Shown: positions 1-8,636, counted from the first letter of the stretch. The stretch: DNA of 13,470 nucleotides from CAYLOC01 sp964385195 (GCA_964385195.1 CAYLOC010000072.1:1-13470), one strand, 5' to 3'. The notes: generated by a model from the sequence alone, not told the origin. Program-made: numbers and translations.

Positions 1-20
1 CGTCGGCGCGTCTTATCGCC

Positions 21-845
21 ATGAGATCAGCGCCTGTCGTCTTGGTGGCTCTCGGCTTGGCCGTGGTGTCCGCTGGATGCGGAACGGACGCGGTCGTGGC
101 CGGAGAGTCCGCGCACGTGTCGTATGCCGGGCCGCTGCACGTTGACCGCGTCGACGCGGATCACCCACGGGCGGGGGCAGCCGGCAACGTGGTCGAGTGT
201 GGGACGTGGGGCGCTGGTGGGAGCGTGGGCGGCGGGGTCTATGCCGAAGGTGCCACTGCCGACAGTCCTGCGGAGGCGCTGGAGGTGGCTCGCAGCGAAG
301 GTGGGTTCGGGGGACTGCAGACCGGCCTGAAGATCGCGAAAACGGTCGATGACAGGGTTCTCTACGTCGTCGTGGTGCACGGTGCAATCAAGCAGGCCGT
401 GATCGTTCACAACGGCCCGGCGACTCCCGGCGCCGGCGGTGATGGCTGGTACGTCGAGTCGTGGGCGCGCTGTGACTACTCCGAGTTGCCACGCACTTTC
501 ACCGACTCCATCGGGCTGCACATCTGGTATGACTCCGCCGGGGACCCGGTCCCTACGAAGAAGCTCGAAGCGTGGGTGGGCCCGGCGCACTGCGACTGGC
601 AATCGATGACGTTCTTGACCCTAGGAAAGAACACTTACGTCCGGAACCCACTTCCCGAGTTGAGCGAGTATTTCAACCACTCGTACGAGACACATGCCAG
701 GATTCCCTCTAGCGCGGTCGATACCGGCTATGAGCGAAAACACGACCATTTATGGCTCGCCGCGGACAAGTCCGTGGCTTACGTGGGCACCCATGGCGAC
801 GCCGAAGTGTGGCCGCGCACGATCAAGCCTCTGCTCTGCGCTTGA
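21..845 (+). CDS. Putative lipoprotein of unknown function
   Basis: This 274-residue protein begins with a short hydrophobic signal peptide ending in a lipobox-like VSAGC, with the lipidated cysteine at residue 20, so it is probably a lipoprotein anchored to the outer face of the membrane. I do not recognise a family. The mature part has four further cysteines (in ECGTW, RCDYS, HCDWQ and at the second-last residue), which could form two disulfides. No transmembrane segment follows the signal. The ATG is the only start that keeps the signal peptide; only 20 bases precede it in the window and no ribosome binding site is visible there. The 3' third of the gene is visibly richer in A/T than most of the window. 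The reading frame is certain to be coding because of the signal peptide; the function is unknown. Confidence 0.8.
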   Translation: MRSAPVVLVALGLAVVSAGCGTDAVVAGESAHVSYAGPLHVDRVDADHPRAGAAGNVVECGTWGAGGSVGGGVYAEGATADSPAEALEVARSEGGFGGLQTGLKIAKTVDDRVLYVVVVHGAIKQAVIVHNGPATPGAGGDGWYVESWARCDYSELPRTFTDSIGLHIWYDSAGDPVPTKKLEAWVGPAHCDWQSMTFLTLGKNTYVRNPLPELSEYFNHSYETHARIPSSAVDTGYERKHDHLWLAADKSVAYVGTHGDAEVWPRTIKPLLCA

Positions 846-923
846 GAGCCGACCTCAGCGTCCCGCCTGAACTCGGTACCGTTGTCCCACGCTGCGCAAA
901 ACATTTCACCTGCTCGGGTGGCT

Positions 924-950
924 GAAACAACCGTTGGTTTCTCCGGAAAC
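924..950. repeat. Overlapping GAAAC/GTTTC inverted repeats (operator-like)
   Basis: Three alternating half-sites occur: GAAAC at 924-928, GTTTC at 937-941 and GAAAC at 946-950. The first pair extends to GAAACAAC-C-GTTG(G)TTTC, an almost perfect inverted repeat with a single unpaired G; the second pair is GTTTC-TCCG-GAAAC. The block ends 3 bp before a TTGACC hexamer, a position that would suit a regulator site; it could alternatively fold as RNA at the end of the lipoprotein transcript. Confidence 0.4.
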
Positions 951-953
951 GCT

Positions 954-982
954 TTGACCTTATTGCGGCGATTTAGCATAGA
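954..982 (+). promoter_or_regulatory. Possible promoter for the ScyD-like gene
   Basis: TTGACC at 954-959 is a 5/6 match to the -35 consensus. The downstream match is poorer: TAGCAT at 974-979 fits TANNNT but leaves only a 14-bp spacer, while CATAGA at 977-982 gives 17 bp but is a weak -10. The start codon lies about 150 bp further on, so the leader would be long. Confidence 0.3.
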
Positions 983-1129
983 CACGTTCTTTCCAAAACC
1001 GCGTTGTCCTTGCGTTTCGGCACGTGCACCCCGAGTTCTCGCTAATGTCAGCCTGGGCTGGAGTCCCGCGCTCGAGTGGCGGTTTTCCCCAGCAACTTAC
1101 TCGGGGCCGGGCGAGTGGGAGGACGGAGC

Positions 1130-3157
1130 ATGCCAGTCAACGGCAGGAGAACATCGAAGCGTGCCGCTGTAGGAATCGCCGTGGGAGCGGTACTGAGTCT
1201 GATGACGGTCGTGGCACCGGGCACCGCAGCCTGGGGCGCGAGCGGGCCGTCGTACGAGGTCATCGCCTCAGGTCTGAACAACCCGCGCCAGATCACTGCT
1301 ACGTCGGATGGCAGTTTGTACGTCGCCGAGGCTGGCGTGGGTGCTGGCGCGACACCGAACACGAAGGCTACCTGTGTGACCACCTCGGCGGCGGAGTGGA
1401 ACTGTGCGGGGACAACTGGGTCGGTCGCACGGGTAATCCGGACCGCCGAGGGGTGGAGCCAGGACGAGGTGCTCACCGGCCTGCCGTCCCTGGCTGCCAA
1501 CGGAGAGGACGCCAAGGGCCAGCCGAATCCACAGGCTCAGCCCGGAAGCAGTGCGACCGGTCCGACCGCCGTGGTCGTCGACGATGACGGAAGTTTCGTG
1601 CTGAGCATGGGCCTGGGCATGGGCTGCGGAACCGAGTCCGGGCCGAAGGGTCCCTCACCGGTCGGGCCCGACCCCAGCTGCCATCCTCGTGCCGACCACG
1701 GGCTCTCTCCGCTGTTCGGCACCCTCCTGTCGGGCTCGCTCAGCAGCGGGAAGTACTCGGTGCTCGCCGACCTGTCCACCCATGAGTGGGTCACCAACCC
1801 CGTCGACAACCCCGACAGCAACCCGGGTGGCCTCGTCCACCACGGAGGTCGGTACGTCGTCGCCGACGCGGGCGCCAACACCTTGCTGGCAGCAAATCCC
1901 GGCGGCCACGTCAAGACACTGGCGCAGTTCAAGGATGAGATGGTCACCCCTCCGCCGTCGCTGCACCTGCCGCCAGGGGCCACCATCCCGATGCAACAGG
2001 TGCCGACCGGCGTGGTGTGGCATGACGGTGCCTACTACGTGAGCGCGCTGACCGGATTCCCGTTCCCGAAGGGCGGAGCCAGCATCTACAAGGTTGCCCC
2101 GGGCCACGCGCCGACGGTGTACGCCAGTGGGCTCACGAACGTCACCGGCCTTGCGTTCGGGCCGGATGGCACGCTGTACGCCGTCGAAGTCTCCGCGAGC
2201 GGACTGGCAAGCGGCGGACCGCCGATCGGTGCGGTGATGGCGATCCCGGCGGGCGGTGGTAGCCCGTCGACAGTCGCAGGCGGACTGTTCGCGCCGTACG
2301 GCATCGCGATCGTCGGCGGAGCCGCCTACGTCACCACCGGCGCCGTGCTGCCTGGGAGGGCGCCTAATCCCACACCCACCACGTCCTGTAACGGCTCGAC
2401 ATGCGCCGGAGGAGAGGTGGTGCGGATCCCCCTGTCGACCACGACCACTCCGCTGTCGATCACCACGACGCGCTTGCCCCATGGAAAGGTCGGGAAGCAC
2501 TACTCGACGCAACTCCACGCGACCGGGGGAGCCGCCTTCTACACCTGGGCGGTGACGGACGGAAACCTGCCGGACGGGCTCGCCTTGTCCGAGGACGGCA
2601 CCCTCTCTGGTACTCCGACCTCGGCCGGCACCTCCCACATCACCGTCGAGGTGACCGATGCCGACGGTCACACCGCCACCGCCACGCTCGCCGTGGCCGT
2701 GGTCGGCCACCGCCATGCACCGCTGAAGGTGACGACGAGCCACCTGCCCGACGGCACCGTGGGCGCGGCCTACTCCGCGAACCTGTCTGCCACCGGCGGC
2801 GCCGACACCGACTACCACTGGCAGGTAGCGAAGGGCGCACTACCGCCGGGCCTGTCTCTGTCCTCCGACGGCGTGATCAGCGGCACCCCGACCCAGGCGG
2901 GTACGTACACCTTCACCGCGTCGGTCAACGACCCCGCGACCGCGCGACTGCAGATCAGGATCCACCCGCAGCAAGCCGCTCAGACGACACCGACGCAGCA
3001 ACTGCCGACGAAGGTGCCCGCAGGCCTGGCCGGAGCCGGTCAGCCGGGGAGCGGACACGGAGGCGGCGTTGTCGGTGGCTTCGCCGCCGGCGTCGTCGTT
3101 CTCGTGGTGCTGGCCGCGGCGCTGCTGCGCCGCCGAAGGGGGGCCCACCAGGCGTAG
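1130..3157 (+). CDS. ScyD/ScyE-like secreted protein with two Ig-like repeats and membrane anchor
   Basis: This protein has 675 residues from the ATG at 1130. I chose that start because GGGAGGACGGAG at 1117-1128 is a good ribosome binding site and the N-terminus then reads as a signal peptide (KR-rich start, hydrophobic core near residues 12-28, cleavage around AAWGA). An upstream in-frame ATG at 1076 would bury the signal. Residues about 40-435 resemble ScyD/ScyE proteins: a beta-propeller-like run of repeats such as LAFGPDGTLYAVE and VAGGLFAPYGIAIV. Two putative-Ig repeats follow at about 441-525 and 531-612, each with LPxGLxLSxDGxxSGTPTxAGT. A proline/glycine-rich linker, one transmembrane helix at about 647-666 and an RRRR tail end it, so the body should sit outside the cell. 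Its ligand or reaction is unknown. A GC-rich hairpin follows the stop. Confidence 0.82.
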   Translation: MPVNGRRTSKRAAVGIAVGAVLSLMTVVAPGTAAWGASGPSYEVIASGLNNPRQITATSDGSLYVAEAGVGAGATPNTKATCVTTSAAEWNCAGTTGSVARVIRTAEGWSQDEVLTGLPSLAANGEDAKGQPNPQAQPGSSATGPTAVVVDDDGSFVLSMGLGMGCGTESGPKGPSPVGPDPSCHPRADHGLSPLFGTLLSGSLSSGKYSVLADLSTHEWVTNPVDNPDSNPGGLVHHGGRYVVADAGANTLLAANPGGHVKTLAQFKDEMVTPPPSLHLPPGATIPMQQVPTGVVWHDGAYYVSALTGFPFPKGGASIYKVAPGHAPTVYASGLTNVTGLAFGPDGTLYAVEVSASGLASGGPPIGAVMAIPAGGGSPSTVAGGLFAPYGIAIVGGAAYVTTGAVLPGRAPNPTPTTSCNGSTCAGGEVVRIPLSTTTTPLSITTTRLPHGKVGKHYSTQLHATGGAAFYTWAVTDGNLPDGLALSEDGTLSGTPTSAGTSHITVEVTDADGHTATATLAVAVVGHRHAPLKVTTSHLPDGTVGAAYSANLSATGGADTDYHWQVAKGALPPGLSLSSDGVISGTPTQAGTYTFTASVNDPATARLQIRIHPQQAAQTTPTQQLPTKVPAGLAGAGQPGSGHGGGVVGGFAAGVVVLVVLAAALLRRRRGAHQA

Positions 3158-3175
3158 GAGCGGGCCCGGTCCGGG

Positions 3176-3195
3176 CGGGCGCACCAGCGTGCCCG
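3176..3195 (+). terminator. Possible U-less hairpin terminator
   Basis: CGGGCGC pairs with GCGTGCCCG-type bases to give a seven-pair stem (one G-T wobble) with a six-base loop, 18 bases after the stop of the ScyD-like gene. An overlapping alternative uses GCCCGG at 3164-3169 with CCGGGC at 3171-3176. No T tract follows, so termination here is uncertain. Confidence 0.35.
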
Positions 3196-3207
3196 GAGGC
3201 GGAGGCC

Positions 3208-3236
3208 TTGCCCTTCCAGCCAGACGGACGTAGCGT
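3208..3236 (+). promoter_or_regulatory. Promoter of the MBL-rhodanese/SQR operon
   Basis: TTGCCC at 3208-3213 and TAGCGT (TANNNT) at 3231-3236 are separated by exactly 17 bp, the optimum for a housekeeping sigma factor. Transcription would begin near 3243, about 40 bases before the GTG start at 3282. Confidence 0.55.
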
Positions 3237-3237
3237 A

Positions 3238-3262
3238 CCGGTAAATGTCCGGTCAACTGGAC
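3238..3262. promoter_or_regulatory. Operator-like palindrome at the start of the sulfide operon
   Basis: GTCCGGT-CA-ACTGGAC at 3247-3262 is an imperfect palindrome (6 of 7 positions symmetric). A further CCGGT at 3238-3242 lies one helical turn (11 bp) upstream of the CCGGT at 3249-3253. The block covers the predicted transcription start, where a repressor would act. No regulator is tied to it by sequence alone. Confidence 0.4.
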
Positions 3263-3281
3263 GAGGCTGGAGTGGTGACTG

Positions 3282-4694
3282 GTGCTACGGGTGGAAACCG
3301 TCGAGACGCAGGCGCTGGGGGATCGCAGTTACCTCGTGCACGACGGCAGCACCGCGGTGGTGATCGACGCCCAGCGTGACCTGGACCGGATGCAGGAGGC
3401 CCTCGCGGCGGCCGGGGTTGAACTGGCGGCGGTCGCAGAGACACACATCCACAACGACTATGTGACCGGTGGCCTGGCGCTGGCCGAGAGCCATCATGTC
3501 GATTATCTCGTCGCGGCCGCGGATGATGTCGCGTTCGACCGGCGACCCGTCGCCGACGGCGACGAGCTGCAGTACGACGGTCTACGGGTCCGTGTCATCG
3601 CGACCCCCGGCCACACCTACCATCACCTGACCTACGCGATTTCCACCGACTCCGGTGACTCGACCGGCCACAACAACGGCGACGTCGCCGTTTTCACCGG
3701 CGGATCCCTGTTGTACGGCAGCGTCGGCCGCACGGACCTCGTCGGTGCCGACAGCACGGACGAGCTCACGCGCGCGCAGTACCGCTCCGCCCGCAAACTC
3801 GCGGACATGCTGCCCGACCACGCGGCGGTCTACCCGACGCACGGTTTCGGCAGCTTCTGCTCCGCTGGTGCCGTCACCGGGAGCGATGCCTCAACGATCG
3901 GTACCGAGAAGACGGTCAACGACGCCCTCACCGAGCCCGACGAGGACACGTTCGTGGAGCGCCTGGTGGCCAACTTCACCGCCTACCCCGCGTACTACGC
4001 CCACATGAGCGCCCGCAACCTTGCCGGCCCCGCAGCGGCCGACCTCAGCGAGCCGGAGCCGGTGGATGCCGCCGAGCTCCACCGACGGCTGGAAGCAGGG
4101 GAATGGGTGGTCGACCTGCGCAACCGCCGTGCCTACAGCGCCGGCCACGTGCACCGGACCATCGGGGTCGAGCTCGGCACCCCGTTCGCCACGCACTTGG
4201 GCTGGATCCTCCCCTGGGGCACCCCGCTGACCCTGCTCGGTGAGACGCCCGAGCAGGTCGCAGACGCACAACGCCAACTGGTACGAATCGGCATCGACCG
4301 TCCCGACGGCGCCGCGGTCGGAGACGTCGCCGCCTTCGCCGACGCACAGCAGCTACGGACATACCCCGTCGCGGACTTCGCGGAGCTTCGGCATCGGCTC
4401 CGCGAAGTGGCCGAGGGCGGGGATTCCGCCGGTGACGGCCGACACGAAATGGTGGTGCTCGACGTACGCCGGGACGATGAGCATGCCGAGTCCGCCGTCC
4501 GGGGGTCGTTCCACCTGCCGCTGCACGACCTGCTCACGCATCTGGACGCCGTTCCCGCAGGCACCCTGTGGGTGCACTGTGCGAGCGGGTACCGCGCGTC
4601 GATCGCCAGCAGCCTGTTAAGCCGCGCCGGGCGCGACGTCGTCCTCATCGATGACGAGTACACCACGGCACAAGAACTCGGTCTGACCGACTAG
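3282..4694 (+). CDS. CstB-like MBL-fold/rhodanese protein with altered metal site
   Basis: This 470-residue protein has the three-part layout of CstB-type persulfide dioxygenases: an MBL-fold domain (about 1-245), a rhodanese-like domain without a catalytic cysteine (about 260-360), and a C-terminal rhodanese with CASGYRAS at 433-440, Cys433 being the sulfur-carrying residue. CstB enzymes oxidise thiol persulfides and yield sulfite/thiosulfate. The metal motif reads THIHNDY (His55, His57, Asp59), His111 lies in TPGHT and His187 in PTHGFGS. However, the usual TGD aspartate that ligates iron is glycine here (TGGS, Gly141), so dioxygenase activity is uncertain. The GTG at 3282 is the first start after an in-frame stop at 3276 and has GGAG about 9 bases upstream. 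It is the first gene of an operon with SQR, 22 bp apart. Confidence 0.85.
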   Translation: MLRVETVETQALGDRSYLVHDGSTAVVIDAQRDLDRMQEALAAAGVELAAVAETHIHNDYVTGGLALAESHHVDYLVAAADDVAFDRRPVADGDELQYDGLRVRVIATPGHTYHHLTYAISTDSGDSTGHNNGDVAVFTGGSLLYGSVGRTDLVGADSTDELTRAQYRSARKLADMLPDHAAVYPTHGFGSFCSAGAVTGSDASTIGTEKTVNDALTEPDEDTFVERLVANFTAYPAYYAHMSARNLAGPAAADLSEPEPVDAAELHRRLEAGEWVVDLRNRRAYSAGHVHRTIGVELGTPFATHLGWILPWGTPLTLLGETPEQVADAQRQLVRIGIDRPDGAAVGDVAAFADAQQLRTYPVADFAELRHRLREVAEGGDSAGDGRHEMVVLDVRRDDEHAESAVRGSFHLPLHDLLTHLDAVPAGTLWVHCASGYRASIASSLLSRAGRDVVLIDDEYTTAQELGLTD

Positions 4695-4705
4695 GCCACC
4701 ATCAC

Positions 4706-4712
4706 AAGGAGG
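4706..4712 (+). promoter_or_regulatory. Strong ribosome binding site of sqr
   Basis: AAGGAGG lies 4 bases before the ATG at 4717. It selects that ATG over the in-frame ATG at 4729, and is the strongest Shine-Dalgarno sequence in the window, suggesting high translation of the oxidoreductase. Confidence 0.75.
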
Positions 4713-4716
4713 ATCC

Positions 4717-5916
<1,200 letters not shown>

Positions 5917-5928
5917 GCCGGATTCGGA

Positions 5929-7308
5929 CTACGCGGCGGCGTGTTGGTATCGCTGGCTCCAGTCGTTGTAGCCGCCGAGCACGTCGCAGACGTCGGCGTG
6001 GCCGCGGGCCCGGAGCAGGCTCGCGGCCACCGACGACCGCCATCCGCTCGCGCAGTGCACCACGAGCCGCCGGTCAGCCGGCAGCTCGCCGTGCCGCCGG
6101 GCCAGCTGGGCCAACGGGATGCGCACCGACCCCGGGACGGCGCCCTGCTCGACCTCACCGGGGTTGCGTACGTCGAGGATGACCGCGTCGGTCTCCCGCG
6201 CTGCCTCCATGTCGGCGACGTCGATGCGTTCGCCGGTGCTGACCAGGTCCGTGAGTTCCCCGGCCATCGCGGTCGCCGGGTCCGCCAGGTACCCGACGAC
6301 GTTGTCCAGCCCGATCCGGCCCAGCCGCAGCCGGGTCTCGTCCTCGCGCCCGGGGTCGGCCACGACCACGATCCGGTCGTCGACGCCGGCCACCATCCCG
6401 GCGGTCTCGGCGAAGCGACCGTCGATGCCGACGTTGTAGGACCCCCGGAGGTGCCCGGCAGCGAAGTCCTCCGGAGCGCGGCTGTCGATGACCGTCGTAC
6501 CAGCGGCACGTTCCGCACGGAGCGCATCCGGTTCGAGCGCGGTCAGCGGGGCGTCACTGCTCATCAGTGCACGGTGGGAGCGGTTCAGGTGGACATCGGA
6601 CGCGAAGTACTCCGGCGCCGCAGGCTGGCCGGCGGTCACCAGCGCGATGAACTCCTCCTCGCTCATCGGCTGCACGGACAGGTTGGTGGCCCGTTGCGCT
6701 CCGATGGTGGACACCCGTTCGGTGGAGAGGTTCTTCCCGCACGCCGACCCCGCCCCATGTGCGGGCATCACCAGCGTCTCATCGGGAAGGGTGAGCAGCA
6801 CGTCGTGCACCGTGTGGTACATCGCCCGCGCGAGGTCCGCGGGGCTCGCACCCTCAGCGGCCACCAGATCAGGACGTCCCACGTCGCCGATGAACATCGA
6901 GTCACCGGTCAGTACCGCATGGGGGGCGGCGTCGGCGTGCTCGCGTACGACGAGGCTGATCGACTCCCAGGTGTGGCCGGGCGTCTCCAGCACCTCCAGA
7001 TCCACCTCGCCCAGGGAGATGTGCTCACCATGTGCGAGCGGACGGAAGTCGAAGTCGGCCTCGGCGCGGTGGCCGTACCCGACCCAGGCGCCGGTCGCTG
7101 CGGCCAGTTCCAGGTGGCCGGCGACGAAGTCGGCATGGAAGTGGGTGTTGATCACGGCCACGATCCGCAGGCCACGGCCCTCGGCGTCGGTCAGGTACTC
7201 CTCGACGTCGCGGCGGGGGTCGACGACCACCGCCTGACCGCTGCTCTCGTCGCCGATCAGGTACGACGCGTGCGACAGGCACTGCAGGTAGTACTGCTCA
7301 AGGATCAT
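5929..7308 (-). CDS. CstB-like persulfide dioxygenase-rhodanese
   Basis: This 459-residue protein joins an MBL-fold persulfide dioxygenase (about 1-240), a rhodanese-like domain lacking the cysteine (about 255-350) and a C-terminal rhodanese with CASGWRSS (Cys419). Unlike the paralog at 3282, it keeps a canonical iron site: THFHADF (His56, His58, Asp60), His112 in TPGHT, Asp136 in LTGDS followed by the family signature GDVGRPDL, and PAHGAGS. It should oxidise low-molecular-weight persulfides made by the neighbouring SQR to sulfite and, through the rhodanese, thiosulfate. The ATG at 7308 sits 6 bp after a TACATT -10 box, implying a leaderless message; there is no good Shine-Dalgarno sequence. 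It converges on sqr with 12 bp between stops. Confidence in family is high; substrate is inferred. Confidence 0.92.
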   Translation of the reverse strand: MILEQYYLQCLSHASYLIGDESSGQAVVVDPRRDVEEYLTDAEGRGLRIVAVINTHFHADFVAGHLELAAATGAWVGYGHRAEADFDFRPLAHGEHISLGEVDLEVLETPGHTWESISLVVREHADAAPHAVLTGDSMFIGDVGRPDLVAAEGASPADLARAMYHTVHDVLLTLPDETLVMPAHGAGSACGKNLSTERVSTIGAQRATNLSVQPMSEEEFIALVTAGQPAAPEYFASDVHLNRSHRALMSSDAPLTALEPDALRAERAAGTTVIDSRAPEDFAAGHLRGSYNVGIDGRFAETAGMVAGVDDRIVVVADPGREDETRLRLGRIGLDNVVGYLADPATAMAGELTDLVSTGERIDVADMEAARETDAVILDVRNPGEVEQGAVPGSVRIPLAQLARRHGELPADRRLVVHCASGWRSSVAASLLRARGHADVCDVLGGYNDWSQRYQHAAA

Positions 7309-7314
7309 ACCCCA

Positions 7315-7343
7315 AATGTACGGACATCCGACGGTGCCTGCAA
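7315..7343 (-). promoter_or_regulatory. Promoter of the persulfide dioxygenase-rhodanese gene
   Basis: Read on the minus strand, TTGCAG (7343-7338) and TACATT (7320-7315) are separated by exactly 17 bp, and the ATG follows the -10 box after 6 bp. This matches leaderless actinobacterial promoters, where transcription begins at the A of the start codon. An inverted repeat ATGT-N4-ACAT at 7316-7327 overlaps the -10 box and may bind a regulator. Confidence 0.6.
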
Positions 7344-7421
7344 GGAGCTGCCGCCGATCCCGCCACCGCCGCGGAGGGCGCGTGGGGCCGGCGGCGATGG
7401 GGGTTCAGCGGAGAGGGACGC

Positions 7422-8636
7422 ATGGGGCAAAATCGAGGGGTGAGCACCCCAGCGAACCGCTCCGGCTGCACTCCCGGCGTTGTCGGCGCCGAGGCGCGGT
7501 ACCCGACCCAGACCCCGGTGGCGGTCTCGTTGACGGTGGCGGGCTGCCGCCTGCTCCCGGTGGGTCCCCTGCGGGTCTACACCTGCGGCATCACGCCGTA
7601 CGACGTCACCCATGTCGGTCACGCGGCCACGTTCGTGTGGGCCGACGTCATCTGCAACCTCGCCCGCACCACGGGAGCGGAGGTGCTGCTGTGCCGGAAC
7701 GTGACCGACGTCGACGACGTCCTCACCGCCGCGGCGCGAGACCGCAGTCGCCACTACGACGAGTTCGCGCTGACCCAGGAGTTCCTCTTCGACCGGGACA
7801 TGCGCGCACTCGGGGTGGCCGACCCGCCCCTGAAACCCCATGCCCGTTCGCACATCGACGCGGTGCAACGGCTCGCCGCGGCATTGCTGGACGCCGGCGC
7901 CGCCTACGAACACGACGGTTATGTCTACTTCCGCGGCCAGGACCTGCCGGACCGTGCCGGGCTCACCGAGGAAGCGGCACTGGCTGCCTCCCGCGACAAC
8001 GGCGACCAGGTCGAGGTACCGGGGCGGGCGTCGCCGTTCGACGTCCCCGTCTGGCGACCATCCGCACCCGACCATCCGGCCTGGCCGAGCCCGTGGGGAT
8101 GGGGCCGGCCCGGCTGGCACGCCGAGTGCGCGGCGATGGCCATGACCTCCCTCGGTACGTCGATCGACGTACTGGCCGGGGGCAGCGACCTGGCGTTCCC
8201 GCACCACACCTACCAGCAGGCGATGGTCGAGGCCGCCAGCGGCTGTACCCCGTTCGCCCGCGCCGTGGTGCATATCGGGGAGGTCCGGCGCAACGGGGTG
8301 AAGATGGCCAAGTCGGCACAGAACCTCGTGCTGGTCAGTGATCTGCTCCACCGCTATACCGGTGCGCAGGTCCGGTTGGGACTGTTGAACCGGGACTGGT
8401 CGGCACCCTGGGACTGCACCGACGACGAGTTCGACGCGGCGGGCGGCCTGCTTGAGCAGCTGCACTCTGCCGCGGGTAAGCCGGCCGCTGGCACGGCCGC
8501 CCGCAACCAGGTGAGGCGAACGCTGAGCAACGAGCTCGACGTACCGAACGCTGTGCGGACCGCAGTCGAAGAAGGGGGAGAGGCGGCCCGGTGGCTGGTG
8601 GCCGCGTTACGGCTCCGAGCAGCAGGAGCACTGTGA
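7422..8636 (+). CDS. MshC-like cysteine ligase (CysRS superfamily)
   Basis: This 404-residue class I synthetase-like protein activates cysteine with ATP, by family, and joins it to an amine. YTCGITPYD at 53-61 and HVGH at 64-67 match the GITPYDxTHxGH signature of MshC, the mycothiol ligase, rather than the GPTVYD of cysteinyl-tRNA synthetase. Zinc-binding Cys55, Cys236 (WHAEC) and His261 (FPHH) are present; the fourth CysRS ligand, a glutamate four residues on, is Gln265. KMSKS is changed to KMAKS (294-298). It stops soon after the catalytic core and has no tRNA anticodon-binding domain. The ATG has GAGAGGG upstream; GTG at 7440, 6 bp after CAAAAT, is a plausible leaderless alternative. It overlaps the next gene by GTGA. 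It may be a divergent mshC or a paralog making another cysteine conjugate. Confidence 0.75.
   Translation: MGQNRGVSTPANRSGCTPGVVGAEARYPTQTPVAVSLTVAGCRLLPVGPLRVYTCGITPYDVTHVGHAATFVWADVICNLARTTGAEVLLCRNVTDVDDVLTAAARDRSRHYDEFALTQEFLFDRDMRALGVADPPLKPHARSHIDAVQRLAAALLDAGAAYEHDGYVYFRGQDLPDRAGLTEEAALAASRDNGDQVEVPGRASPFDVPVWRPSAPDHPAWPSPWGWGRPGWHAECAAMAMTSLGTSIDVLAGGSDLAFPHHTYQQAMVEAASGCTPFARAVVHIGEVRRNGVKMAKSAQNLVLVSDLLHRYTGAQVRLGLLNRDWSAPWDCTDDEFDAAGGLLEQLHSAAGKPAAGTAARNQVRRTLSNELDVPNAVRTAVEEGGEAARWLVAALRLRAAGAL
7428..7433 (+). promoter_or_regulatory. Possible -10 box for a leaderless GTG start
   Basis: CAAAAT is followed after 6 bp by the in-frame GTG at 7440, the same geometry as the other leaderless-type starts in the window, but its first base departs from TANNNT and the -35 (TTCAGC, 18 bp upstream) is weak. 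If used, the ligase would start at 7440 instead of 7422. Confidence 0.3.

Larger units (their letters stand above)
846..1129. other. Intergenic region with inverted repeats and possible promoter
   Basis: This 284-bp gap separates the lipoprotein gene from the ScyD-like gene and is clearly less GC-rich than its surroundings around 900-1000. It holds the palindrome CGGTACCG at 874-881, overlapping GAAAC/GTTTC inverted repeats at 924-950, and a -35-like TTGACC at 954-959. I see no convincing small gene or RNA. Confidence 0.5.

Noticed and set aside
1655..2818. A 387-codon minus-strand frame inside the ScyD-like gene
   Set aside because: Composition is Gly/Arg/Val repeats without domains, while the + strand frame carries a signal peptide, propeller motifs and Ig repeats.
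2990..3157. Sortase-type LPXTG anchor at the ScyD-like C-terminus
   Set aside because: A hydrophobic helix and Arg tail are present and LPTKV occurs upstream, but it lacks the TG and is too far from the helix, so a plain membrane anchor is more likely.
3164..3176. GCCCGG-T-CCGGGC as a strong terminator
   Set aside because: The perfect arms leave only a one-base loop, so it cannot form fully as RNA; the neighbouring 3176-3195 hairpin is more realistic.
5941..7443. A 500-codon open frame on the + strand opposite the persulfide dioxygenase
   Set aside because: It is antisense to a clearly recognisable enzyme, has low-complexity Arg/Gly/Val/His-rich sequence with no motif, and long mirror frames are expected in GC-rich coding DNA.
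8591..8632. Earlier GTG start for the GntR regulator
   Set aside because: It would overlap the ligase gene by 46 bp and lacks a ribosome binding site; GTG at 8633 has AGGAG and a GTGA overlap.
7422..8636. Annotation as cysteinyl-tRNA synthetase
   Set aside because: The protein lacks the C-terminal tRNA-binding part, has the MshC-type GITPYD motif, and has lost the fourth zinc ligand, so the MshC branch fits better.
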